A DNA stretch of 64,000 nt, from positions 4,477,501-4,541,500 of the forward strand of contig NZ_FNSU01000003.1 of the NCBI RefSeq assembly GCF_900105325.1, given 5' to 3'. The notes beneath the pieces were generated by a model, which worked only from the letters and a program-made list of their open reading frames with translations, made no database searches and was not told the origin of the DNA. Shown here piece by piece: positions 8,199 through 16,460 of the stretch. The stretch comes from Pseudomonas marginalis. Lineage in GTDB: Bacteria > Pseudomonadota > Gammaproteobacteria > Pseudomonadales > Pseudomonadaceae. The position numbers and the translations under genes were made by a program. Each line of letters begins with the position of its first letter. Positions within the stretch are counted from its first letter, which is position 1.

Positions 8199-9851
8199 TC
8201 AGGGCACCGACATTTCGTTACGGAACACATTCAATGGATCCCAGCGTTGCTTGGTTCGGCGCAGGCGGTTCTCGATGATCGTGTTGGGGAAGAAAATTCC
8301 ATACCACAGAGGGTTCCTGGGGTTCGCGGGATTGCCACCGAGGTGGGTCATGTCCAGGTCGGGGTAGTTGATGTAGCAGCCCTCGAACTCCGGGTCATTG
8401 GGAACACCGTTGGTGAATGCAGCGTAATAGAGGCCGCGGATCCAGTCGGCATGGGCGCGGTCGATGGCGTCATCGTCGGCGTGCCAGTAACACTGCGGTT
8501 GCCATTTGAGGTACGAGGAGCGTTGCGCGGCTGACGTCTGCGCCAGGATCGGGCCGTCCATCTGGTTGATGCGCCCGCCGAACGACTGGATCTGGATCAG
8601 GCTCTGGGTCAGGTATTGCTCAGGGTCCGGCAAGGTCAGCGTCGTCCAGATCGCGTCCAGCACGCGCTGTGTAAACCCGCCTTTCTGATACGCCGATTTA
8701 TACCGCCCGCGCTGATTGTCACCGGAACCGTTGAGCGATTGGGTGGCGTACAGCCAGTCCAAGCGCCTGGCGGCCTCATGGGCACTCTGCAGGGAGTCGA
8801 CCCAGCGGCCCTTTTGCCCGCCACGTGGCTGATGCGCGACGTGGAACGGCAGGAGCGACTCCGTCGCACCGACACCCACCGCGGTCTGCATGCTGCTGAC
8901 AAAGTCGTCGAAAGGCGCCAGGTCATCGAGCTTCCCGTCCTTGTCGACGTAGTGGATGCCCAGGGTCACGTTGCCAGTGTTCAGATGACGCATTTCCAGT
9001 TTGGTGGCCAGGCCCCAGGTTGCCGGGTCGGCCTGATGGTCCACGAACCAGTTTTGATAGGCGTGCAGCAAACGTTCGAGGGCGGCGCGTGTGAGGTCTG
9101 ACCAGTCCCATTCCAATGGCAGCCAAAGCACTTCGTCCGGGGCTGGCGGCAGCGTCTTGAAATAGTAACTGGTGATGATGCCGAACTGCCCACCACCGGC
9201 GCCGCAACAGGCGGCGAACAGGTCCAGCTCATCAGTGTCGAGGCTGTTACGGGAGACATGGACAGGTTCAAGACCCGGGCCGGGTCCATTGGCGCCCAGC
9301 AAGTCGACGCCGTCCAGCCAGTCGCAGACCAGCCCGTATTTACGCGACAACAACCCATAGCCGCCGCCGCAGATATGCCCGCCCAGTCCCACCGAATAGC
9401 AGGATCCACTGGGCAGCGCCTTGCCTGCCAATTTGTACAGCGCGACGCTGGTGTCCCAGTTCTGGCAGCCGGGCTCCAGGCGGAATGCATAGCGATGGGG
9501 CGAAGCGGGTACCAGCACTGAGCTGATCAGGCCGTTGGGGTCGTAGGCCAATTGGTTGATCTGGCCGATGTCCAGGATCGACAACACCTCGCCTGGCACA
9601 TCCGGCATCTTGTTAGAGACAAATCCTTCATAGCAATGCCCGCCGCTGCGCACCGTGATACGGCCATTGGGCACAGCCAGGGCCTGGGCGGCTGCGTCGA
9701 TGATGTCTTGTGGGGTGTGGCAGAGGTAGATCTGGCTGGCGCCGTTGGGTGAAGACTCGCCCTGGACGTTGCCCAATGGCCAGCGCAGGTTGAAACCCTT
9801 TTGCAACGTGGAATGACGACGGTCCGAGGGGGTGATGAGATCAAATGCCAT
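8199..9851 (-). CDS. FAD-linked oxidase of the berberine-bridge enzyme type
   Basis: A 550-residue flavoprotein oxidase. The N-terminal PCMH-type FAD domain has RSGGHCYEG with His72, and GSCYSVGLGGH with Cys151; in berberine-bridge-type oxidases these two positions bind FAD covalently at C8 and C6. The C-terminal BBE signature DPLNVFRNEMSVP closes the protein. No signal peptide or Tat motif is seen. The ATG at 9851 has AGGAGTC upstream. It is convergent with the galactonate transporter, 36 bases apart. Relatives oxidise sugars, oligosaccharides or secondary alcohols, so a link to aldonic-acid metabolism is possible but unproven. The substrate is unknown. Confidence 0.85.
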   Translation of the reverse strand: MAFDLITPSDRRHSTLQKGFNLRWPLGNVQGESSPNGASQIYLCHTPQDIIDAAAQALAVPNGRITVRSGGHCYEGFVSNKMPDVPGEVLSILDIGQINQLAYDPNGLISSVLVPASPHRYAFRLEPGCQNWDTSVALYKLAGKALPSGSCYSVGLGGHICGGGYGLLSRKYGLVCDWLDGVDLLGANGPGPGLEPVHVSRNSLDTDELDLFAACCGAGGGQFGIITSYYFKTLPPAPDEVLWLPLEWDWSDLTRAALERLLHAYQNWFVDHQADPATWGLATKLEMRHLNTGNVTLGIHYVDKDGKLDDLAPFDDFVSSMQTAVGVGATESLLPFHVAHQPRGGQKGRWVDSLQSAHEAARRLDWLYATQSLNGSGDNQRGRYKSAYQKGGFTQRVLDAIWTTLTLPDPEQYLTQSLIQIQSFGGRINQMDGPILAQTSAAQRSSYLKWQPQCYWHADDDAIDRAHADWIRGLYYAAFTNGVPNDPEFEGCYINYPDLDMTHLGGNPANPRNPLWYGIFFPNTIIENRLRRTKQRWDPLNVFRNEMSVP

Positions 9852-10013
9852 GATGGACTCCTGGGAGACGATAATGACTTCTGATGCAGCTAACTTAACG
9901 ACCGGCAACGCAAGAAGGCGTGACTTGCAGAGGTGGTTAGACGGCAATAGGCACGAAGTGTGTTGAGGGGGTGTGTTCCCCCTCAAGCCTAGCCTATATG
10001 GAAAAAGCCCGGA

Positions 10014-10454
10014 TCAGTTCAGCACGCCGTCCAGAATTTCATAGACGATACCGGTACCCACCGCGATCAACACCACATCCGGCCCCGAACGGCGCCACTC
10101 ATAACCCGGGTAAACCGGCAGGCGCGCCAGCGCACGGTTGTCCAGGCGCTCGCCGTAGTAGCCGCGCGGCAGGGGTTGGCCGCGCACCAGGCGCACATTC
10201 GGCGGCGGCGGTGCGCCACGGGAGAACTGGCCGTGGTTATCGTGAATGATCTGGCGTACCGGGCCGAAGTCCTGGGGCGGGCCTCCGCGACGGTTGTCCT
10301 GCGGGCCGCGATGGTCGTCGCCACGTTGCTCGTGCTGGCCCTGCGGGCCGCCACGGTCGTCACCCCGCTGGTCAGGCGGCGCGGCTTGCACCAGGGCGCT
10401 GGCGCCAAGCACCAGCACACCAAGGCCTGCAATCACGGATTTAGGCATTTTCAT
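10014..10454 (-). CDS. CigR/RcnB-like exported protein with charged repeats
   Basis: A 146-residue protein with a signal peptide (about residues 1-25, ending ALVQAA). A low-complexity stretch follows, rich in Gly, Arg, Asp, Gln and Pro (about residues 26-65), in which a unit like RGDDRGGPQ occurs at least twice. The C-terminal part (PLPRGYYGERLDN, then GYEWRRSGPDVVLIAVGTGIVYEILDGVLN) matches the RcnB/CigR-like family, whose last segment is hydrophobic. CigR modulates virulence in Salmonella; in pseudomonads the role is unknown. The ATG at 10454 is preceded by TGAGGAA. A second ATG two codons on is possible. Confidence 0.75.
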   Translation of the reverse strand: MKMPKSVIAGLGVLVLGASALVQAAPPDQRGDDRGGPQGQHEQRGDDHRGPQDNRRGGPPQDFGPVRQIIHDNHGQFSRGAPPPPNVRLVRGQPLPRGYYGERLDNRALARLPVYPGYEWRRSGPDVVLIAVGTGIVYEILDGVLN

Positions 10455-10476
10455 CGGGTATTCCTCAGGGCACACA

Positions 10477-10514
10477 AACAAAAAAGGGATCTCGAACGCG
10501 GTTCGAAATCCCTT
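10477..10514 (-). terminator. Rho-independent terminator of trpBA
   Basis: Read on the minus strand, the arms AAGGGATTTCGAAC and GTTCGAGATCCCTT form a 14-pair stem with one G-U pair, followed by a T-run. It lies about 75 bases past the trpA stop codon and upstream of the CigR-like gene, so it should end the trpBA transcript. Confidence 0.85.
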
Positions 10515-10589
10515 GGTCTTGCTGTTTAGGCCGTGATTGCGCGCGTTGATTCCTCTGTATCAGGAACTTTACCTCTCGCTACATGGCGC

Positions 10590-11399
10590 TTACTTACGGG
10601 CGTTGCGCACACCTTCCGACAGCGCCGCGCACAGGCTCAATACGCCATCGATTGCTTGTTGATCGTTACTGGCATTGGCGATGTGATCGATCAGGGCCGA
10701 GCCCACCACCACGCCATCGGCCAGGCGCGCGATGGCGGCCGCCTGTTCCGGTGTGCGGATACCAAAACCGATGCTGATCGGCAGGTCGGTATGCCGACGC
10801 AGGCGGGTCACGGCTTCCTCGACGTGTTCCAGGGTCGCGGCGCCGGCGCCTGTCACACCGGCCACGGATACGTAGTACACGAACCCGGAACTGCCGTTGA
10901 GCACGGTCGGCAGGCGCACGTCATCGGTGGTCGGCGTGGTCAGGCGAATAAAGTCGATACCTGCGGCCTGGGCCGGGTCGCACAGCTCGCCGTTATGCTC
11001 GGGCGGCATGTCGACCACGATCAGGCCGTCGACGCCGGCCTCTTTGGCGTCAGCGATGAACTTAGGCACGCCGTATTTGTGGATCGGGTTGAAGTAGCCC
11101 ATCAACACCAGCGGGGTGTCGTTGTTGTCCTTGCGGAACTCTCGCACCATCTGCAGGGTTTTCAGCAGGTTCTGCTTGGCTTCCAGTGCGCGGATGTTGG
11201 CCAGTTGGATGGCCGGGCCGTCGGCCATCGGGTCGGTGAAGGGCATGCCCAACTCGATCACATCGGCGCCCGCAGCGGGCAAGCCCTTGAGGATCGCCAG
11301 CGAGGTGTCATAACCCGGGTCACCGGCCGTGACGAAGGTCACCAGGGCGGCGCGGTTTTGTTCCTTGAGTTGCGCAAAGCGGGTTTGCAGGCGGCTCAT
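10590..11399 (-). CDS. trpA: Tryptophan synthase alpha chain
   Basis: Converts indole-3-glycerol phosphate to indole and glyceraldehyde 3-phosphate, passing indole through the tunnel to TrpB. The 269-residue TIM-barrel has the catalytic Glu and Asp in IELGMPFTDPMADGP (about residues 47-61) and the phosphate-binding segments GFGIRTPEQ and GVVVGSAL toward the C-terminus. Its ATG follows the trpB stop without any spacer (TAA-ATG), so the two are translated as a coupled pair, matching the alpha2-beta2 complex. A strong terminator follows. Confidence 0.97.
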   Translation of the reverse strand: MSRLQTRFAQLKEQNRAALVTFVTAGDPGYDTSLAILKGLPAAGADVIELGMPFTDPMADGPAIQLANIRALEAKQNLLKTLQMVREFRKDNNDTPLVLMGYFNPIHKYGVPKFIADAKEAGVDGLIVVDMPPEHNGELCDPAQAAGIDFIRLTTPTTDDVRLPTVLNGSSGFVYYVSVAGVTGAGAATLEHVEEAVTRLRRHTDLPISIGFGIRTPEQAAAIARLADGVVVGSALIDHIANASNDQQAIDGVLSLCAALSEGVRNARK

Positions 11400-12626
<1,227 letters not shown>

Positions 12627-12737
12627 GGGACGCTCCAGGTAGAAATTCTGTATGGGAAGCAATGACGGCCACTCTACCCCTCACATCCGGCGCTGAAAAC
12701 CGATAAGATCGCTGCAACCTGTCAGGAAAACTCACAG
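12627..12737. promoter_or_regulatory. Divergent trpBA / trpI control region
   Basis: The 111 bases between the trpB and trpI start codons must hold both promoters and the TrpI sites. Established work in P. aeruginosa and P. putida places two TrpI sites in this short gap. I see no hairpin or Trp-rich leader peptide, so attenuation is unlikely. I do not assign the exact boxes. Confidence 0.65.
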
Positions 12738-13634
12738 ATGAGCCGCGACCTCCCGCCCCTCAATGCCCTGCGCGCATTTGAAGCCACTGCCCGCCTCAAC
12801 AGCGTCAGCCAGGCTGCCGAGCAATTGCACGTGACCCACGGTGCGGTCAGCCGCCAGTTGAAAGTGCTGGAGGAGCATTTAGGTGTCAGCCTGTTCATCA
12901 AGGACGGGCGCGGCCTTAAACTCACAGATGCAGGTGTGCGGTTGCGAGATGCCAGCGCGGAGGCGTTCGAGCGCTTGCGGGACGTGTGCGCCGAACTCAC
13001 CCAGGCCAGCGCCGACGCGCCTTTCGTGCTCGGCTGCTCAGGCAGTCTGCTGGCGCGTTGGTTGATCCCGCGCCTGGGACGCTTGAATGCCGATCTGCCG
13101 GACCTGCGCCTGCACCTGTCGGCGGGCGACGGCGACCTTGACCCCCGACGCCCCGGTCTCGATGCCCTGCTGGTCTTCGCCGAACCGCCGTGGCCGGCGG
13201 ATATGCAGGTATATGAACTGGCGAGCGAGCGTATCGGCCCGGTGATGAGCCCGCGTTTTGCCGGCTACCAGCGCCTGCGCCAGGCGCCGCCGCACGCCTT
13301 GTGTGGCGAAGCTTTATTGCACACCACGTCCCGTCCGCAAGCCTGGCCCAGTTGGGCGCAACAGCACGGCATCGAGCCCGGCGCGTTGAAACACGGCCAG
13401 GGTTTTGAGCATTTGTATTATTTGCTGGAGGCGGCGGTTGCAGGGTTGGGTGTGGCGATTGCGCCAGAACCGCTGGTAGCAGAGGACCTGCGTGCGGGTC
13501 GCCTTGTGGCGCCGTGGGGTTTCAGTGAAACCCCGGCGCACCTGGCTTTGTGGCTACCCAAGCGCGCCGCAGACGGGCGCGCGGGTCAATTGGCGCACTG
13601 GCTCAAGGCTGAGCTGGCGCGCCAGCCGGTGTAG
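12738..13634 (+). CDS. trpI: LysR-family activator of trpBA
   Basis: Transcription activator that responds to indole-3-glycerol phosphate. The 298-residue LysR protein has its helix-turn-helix at about residues 20-45 (SVSQAAEQLHVTHGAVSRQLKVLEE split over this span), and an effector domain from about residue 90. It is divergent from trpBA, its known target in pseudomonads. The ATG is preceded by CAGGAAAA. The N-terminus (LPPLNALRAFEATARL) resembles the GcvA/TrpI subgroup of LysR proteins. Confidence 0.93.
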   Translation: MSRDLPPLNALRAFEATARLNSVSQAAEQLHVTHGAVSRQLKVLEEHLGVSLFIKDGRGLKLTDAGVRLRDASAEAFERLRDVCAELTQASADAPFVLGCSGSLLARWLIPRLGRLNADLPDLRLHLSAGDGDLDPRRPGLDALLVFAEPPWPADMQVYELASERIGPVMSPRFAGYQRLRQAPPHALCGEALLHTTSRPQAWPSWAQQHGIEPGALKHGQGFEHLYYLLEAAVAGLGVAIAPEPLVAEDLRAGRLVAPWGFSETPAHLALWLPKRAADGRAGQLAHWLKAELARQPV

Positions 13635-13642
13635 CCGGTCAA

Positions 13643-13969
13643 TCAGTCACCGCGTTTGCACAGCAGGTAAGCCGCCAGCAGGCCCAGTGCGCCAACGGCG
13701 ACGCCGGCGGTGGTCCATGGGTGCTCTTGTGCGTAGTCCCGGGTGGCAACACCGGTTTCGCGGATTTTGACTTTGCTTTCTTCGTAGGCATCGCTGATCA
13801 GGTGACGGGAATGCTTGAGGGCATTCTCGGCATTGCTTTTCAGGGCCTTCAGGGTTTTGCGCGACTCATCCGACGCATCGTCCTTGAGGCTCTCAAGGGA
13901 CTTGAGCAGGCTCGAAATCTCGGCTTCCATGCTTTCCAGCGACGCTTTGCGTAAAGAAGTGTTGGCCAT
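13643..13969 (-). CDS. DUF883 (ElaB/YqjD-type) membrane-anchored protein
   Basis: A 108-residue protein of the DUF883 family. Residues 1-75 are charged and predicted helical. A C-terminal membrane anchor follows (HPWTTAGVAVGALGLLAAYLL) with the short basic tail CKRGD. In E. coli the relatives YqjD and ElaB tether stationary-phase ribosomes to the inner membrane and are RpoS-controlled. That function is inferred here from family only. AGGAGAATTC precedes the ATG. It is convergent with trpI (8 bases apart) and divergent from dodecin. Confidence 0.9.
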   Translation of the reverse strand: MANTSLRKASLESMEAEISSLLKSLESLKDDASDESRKTLKALKSNAENALKHSRHLISDAYEESKVKIRETGVATRDYAQEHPWTTAGVAVGALGLLAAYLLCKRGD

Positions 13970-14043
13970 GTGAATTCTCCTGAAGTGATTGAGTGGCGTG
14001 TGTAGATACCGACTCCAGCGTTTTCAGAAAGTGCAGTAAATCT

Positions 14044-14071
14044 GAACTTTCGGGTAGGAACGGTCGCCAGA
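14044..14071 (+). promoter_or_regulatory. Candidate AlgU-type promoter of the dodecin gene
   Basis: GAACTT at 14044-14049, a 17-base spacer, then CCAGA at 14067-14071. The known AlgU (sigma-22) pattern is GAACTT-N16/17-TCtgA, so the -35 is perfect and the -10 has one mismatch to the TCAGA seen before osmC and ersA. The position fits a leader of about 50 bases. Confidence 0.45.
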
Positions 14072-14125
14072 AGCAGTATGAACAATGACTGCTAGGCTTT
14101 ATTGACGACCCTCAGGAGAAACACC

Positions 14126-14341
14126 ATGTCTGATCATCACACCTACAAGAAAGTCGAATTGGTAGGTTCATCCACCACCAGCATCGAAGACGCAATCAAC
14201 AATGCCCTGGCCGAAGCCAACAAGAGCATCAAGCACTTGGAGTGGTTTGAGGTGACGGAGACCCGTGGTCATATCAAGGACGGCAAGGTCGCCCACTATC
14301 AGGTCACGCTCAAGGTGGGGTTTCGAATTGCCAGTAGTTGA
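14126..14341 (+). CDS. Dodecin family flavin-binding protein
   Basis: A 71-residue protein of the dodecin family: small dodecameric hollow spheres that store or buffer flavins. Recognisable are YKKVELVGSS at the start, the helix SIEDAINNALAEA, and HLEWFEVTETRGHI, which carries the flavin-stacking Trp, ending in YQVTLKVGFRI. Size is typical. The start at 14126 has CAGGAGAAA upstream. It stands alone between divergent DUF883 and a DUF1161 gene and has an AlgU-like promoter in front. Confidence 0.93.
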   Translation: MSDHHTYKKVELVGSSTTSIEDAINNALAEANKSIKHLEWFEVTETRGHIKDGKVAHYQVTLKVGFRIASS

Positions 14342-14456
14342 TCGCGTCGGTTGAACTTGCCGGCTGGCCGATTGCCATAACCTGCGCTACAAACAATGGG
14401 TGCCGATGCCTGCAGCGTCGGCACGCTCGTTTCAATCAGCGCAAGGAAAGTGACGG

Positions 14457-14681
14457 ATGAAGAAGTTCCTGTTAGCGGTAGGTTTGTTGAGCATTGCGGG
14501 CACAGCCCTGGCGGCGGGCAAGCCTTGTGAAGAGCTGAAAAGTGAAATTGCAGCGAAAATCGACGCCAAGGGCGCTTCGGGTTATTCGCTGGAAGTCGTG
14601 GATAAAGGCGCCTCGACCGACGCTAAAGTGGTTGGCACCTGTGAGGGTGGTACCAAGGAAATCGTCTACAAGCGCGGTTAA
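14457..14681 (+). CDS. DUF1161 small exported protein (copy 1)
   Basis: A 74-residue precursor with a signal peptide (residues 1-19, ending TALAA) and a mature domain of about 55 residues of the DUF1161 family. The pattern is PCEELKSEIAAKIDAKG, then a core ending VGTCEGGTKEIVYKR. Two cysteines (in CEEL and TCEGG) probably form a disulfide in the periplasm. The function of the family is unknown. A paralogue lies 3.1 kb downstream at 17817. A GAACTT hexamer at 14353-14358 lies upstream, but its -10 partner is poor. A strong terminator follows. Confidence 0.88.
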   Translation: MKKFLLAVGLLSIAGTALAAGKPCEELKSEIAAKIDAKGASGYSLEVVDKGASTDAKVVGTCEGGTKEIVYKRG

Positions 14682-14700
14682 TCCCGTGTGGCAGGCTTGA

Positions 14701-14728
14701 AACCGACGCACAGGTGCGTCGGTTTTTT
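14701..14728 (+). terminator. Rho-independent terminator behind DUF1161 copy 1
   Basis: AACCGACGCAC pairs with GTGCGTCGGTT, followed directly by a run of eight T. It closes the DUF1161 transcript and lies 13 bases before the stop codon of the convergent LLM gene. Confidence 0.92.
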
Positions 14729-14741
14729 TTCGCCTGGGGGT

Positions 14742-15743
14742 TTAGCCCTTCATCAACTGCGCCAGCAGCTCGTAGGAATGAATCCGATCGGCGTGCTCGT
14801 ACAGGTCGCAGGTGAAGATCAATTCGTCGGCGCCGGTCTGTTCGATCAGTACTTCCAGCTTGGCACGGATCTTCGCCGGGCTGCCCACCATTGCCAGTCC
14901 GAGGAAACTGCCGACGGCGTCTTTTTCATGGGGCAGCCACAGGCCGTCCATGGTTTTCACCGGTGGGCGCTGCACCAGGCTTTGCCCGCGCATCAAGGCA
15001 AGGATGCGCTGGTACACCGAGGTGGCCAGGTAGTCGGCCTGCTCATCGGTGTCGGCGGCAACCAATGGAATGCCGAGCATCACGTAAGGCTTGTCCAGCA
15101 CGGCCGAGGGCTTGAAGTGGTTGCGGTACACGCGAATCGCCTCGTGCATCAAACGCGGTGCGAAATGGGAGGCGAAGGCGTAGGGCAAACCGCGTTCGCC
15201 CGCCAGTTGCGCGCTGAACAGGCTGGAACCCAGCAGCCATACCGGTACGTTGGTGCCGGTGCCGGGCACCGCAATCACCCGTTGGTCCGGTGTGCGTGGG
15301 CCGAGGTAGGCCATCAGCTCGGCCACGTCTTCCGGGAAGTCATCCGCGCTGCCGGAGCGTTCACGGCGCAGGGCGCGAGCGGTCATCTGGTCGGAGCCGG
15401 GTGCGCGACCCAGGCCCAGGTCGATACGTCCGGGGTAGAGGCTTTCCAGGGTGCCGAACTGCTCGGCGATCACCAGCGGTGCATGGTTGGGCAGCATCAC
15501 GCCGCCGGAGCCGACGCGAATCGTCGAGGTACCGCCGGCCAGGTAACCCAGCAATACCGAGGTGGCCGAGCTGGCGATGCCATCCATATTGTGGTGTTCC
15601 GCCACCCAGAAACGGTTGTAGCCGAACTTTTCCACATGCTGGGCCAAATCCAGGGAATTGCGCAACGACTGCGCCGGGCTGCCGTTGGCGCGCACCGGCA
15701 CCAGGTCGAGGGTCGAGAACTTTACGTCGGACAGCGATTTCAT
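14742..15743 (-). CDS. LLM-class flavin-dependent oxidoreductase
   Basis: A 333-residue luciferase-like monooxygenase (TIM-barrel, uses FMNH2). It starts with KSLSDVKFSTLDLVPV and carries the family segments YNRFWVAEHHNMDG (about residues 45-58) and GSGGVMLPNHAPL (about 83-95), then GRIDLGLGRAPG. This subgroup resembles E. coli YhbW. The substrate is unknown. The start at 15743 has GGAGAAGCAGG upstream; an in-frame ATG at 15809 lacks such support. It is divergent from osmC with a 215-base gap that holds an AlgU-type promoter for osmC. Confidence 0.9.
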   Translation of the reverse strand: MKSLSDVKFSTLDLVPVRANGSPAQSLRNSLDLAQHVEKFGYNRFWVAEHHNMDGIASSATSVLLGYLAGGTSTIRVGSGGVMLPNHAPLVIAEQFGTLESLYPGRIDLGLGRAPGSDQMTARALRRERSGSADDFPEDVAELMAYLGPRTPDQRVIAVPGTGTNVPVWLLGSSLFSAQLAGERGLPYAFASHFAPRLMHEAIRVYRNHFKPSAVLDKPYVMLGIPLVAADTDEQADYLATSVYQRILALMRGQSLVQRPPVKTMDGLWLPHEKDAVGSFLGLAMVGSPAKIRAKLEVLIEQTGADELIFTCDLYEHADRIHSYELLAQLMKG

Positions 15744-15892
15744 AAGCCTGCTTCTCCAATGGGGGCGCAGGCTTCTTAGACGAACCAAAACCTGCCGCTT
15801 CATGTGCATGCCCTATGCAATGAGGGCATATACCCGAGATTCAATAGCAGCAATGAAATTTCCTACTTAATTGCTAGGTTTCTCTTACAACT

Positions 15893-15920
15893 GAACTTTG
15901 CCGGCGCGTCTATCCTCAGA
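15893..15920 (+). promoter_or_regulatory. AlgU (sigma-22) type promoter of osmC
   Basis: GAACTT at 15893-15898, exactly 17 bases, then TCAGA at 15916-15920. This matches the AlgU consensus GAACTT-N16/17-TCtgA and is identical in layout to the promoter of the ErsA gene in this window. It predicts a start near 15927, about 30 bases before the osmC ATG. AlgU control of osmC is known in P. aeruginosa. Confidence 0.78.
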
Positions 15921-15958
15921 ACCTTACCGACGCAAAACCACCGTTCGAGGAGAAAGCT

Positions 15959-16390
15959 ATGAGTATCGTTAAAAAGGCATCCGCGCATTGGGAAGGTGAT
16001 CTGAAGACTGGCCTGGGCTCCATTTCCACCGAAACCGGCGTGCTGCGCGAAGCGCCCTACGGCTTTAAGGCCCGTTTCGAAGGCGGCAAGGGTACCAATC
16101 CTGAAGAACTGATTGGCGCGGCCCACGCCGGCTGTTTCTCCATGGCTTTTTCCATGATTCTCGGCGACGCCGGGCTCAAGGCTGACAGCATCGACACCCA
16201 GGCCGAAGTGACCTTGGACCAGGTCGATGGCGGCTTCGCGATCACCGCCGTGCACTTGGTGCTCAAGGCCAAGATTCCAGGTGCCAGCCAGGCGCAGTTC
16301 GATGAATTGAGCAAGAAGGCCAAGGAAGGGTGCCCGGTGTCCAAGGTGCTGAATGCGAAGATCAGCCTGGATGCCACGCTGGTCAACTGA
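15959..16390 (+). CDS. osmC: Osmotically inducible peroxiredoxin OsmC
   Basis: Thiol peroxidase that reduces organic hydroperoxides. It is 143 residues, like E. coli OsmC, and closely similar in pattern (KKASAHWEGDLKTG, FEGGKGTNPEELIGAAHAGC). The catalytic cysteines are at 59 and 125 (EGCPVSKV), the same numbers as in the E. coli protein. The sequence fits OsmC rather than Ohr. CGAGGAGAAAGC precedes the ATG. It has an AlgU-type promoter and is followed after 13 bases by a REP split by an insertion sequence. Confidence 0.95.
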   Translation: MSIVKKASAHWEGDLKTGLGSISTETGVLREAPYGFKARFEGGKGTNPEELIGAAHAGCFSMAFSMILGDAGLKADSIDTQAEVTLDQVDGGFAITAVHLVLKAKIPGASQAQFDELSKKAKEGCPVSKVLNAKISLDATLVN

Positions 16391-16403
16391 CACTGCAGGT
16401 CCA

Positions 16404-16419
16404 GTGTGGGAGGGGTGTA
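16404..16419. repeat. Left fragment of a REP split by the IS
   Basis: GTGTGGGAGGGGTGTA is the left arm and loop start of the same REP variant found intact at 31946-31975. Its partner arm lies beyond the insertion at 17687-17713. The last four bases TGTA recur at the other junction. Confidence 0.8.
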
Positions 16420-16460
16420 GAACCGTAGACATCGTTTACATCTGAAACCGGGGACATCGT

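Noticed and set aside
12627..12737. Attenuator with leader peptide before trpB
   Set aside because: No short frame with consecutive Trp codons and no terminator-type hairpin; the divergent trpI gene explains the control.
14353..14380. AlgU promoter before the first DUF1161 gene
   Set aside because: GAACTT is present, but at 16-17 bases the sequence reads CCATA/CATAA, a poor -10. Kept only as a remark.
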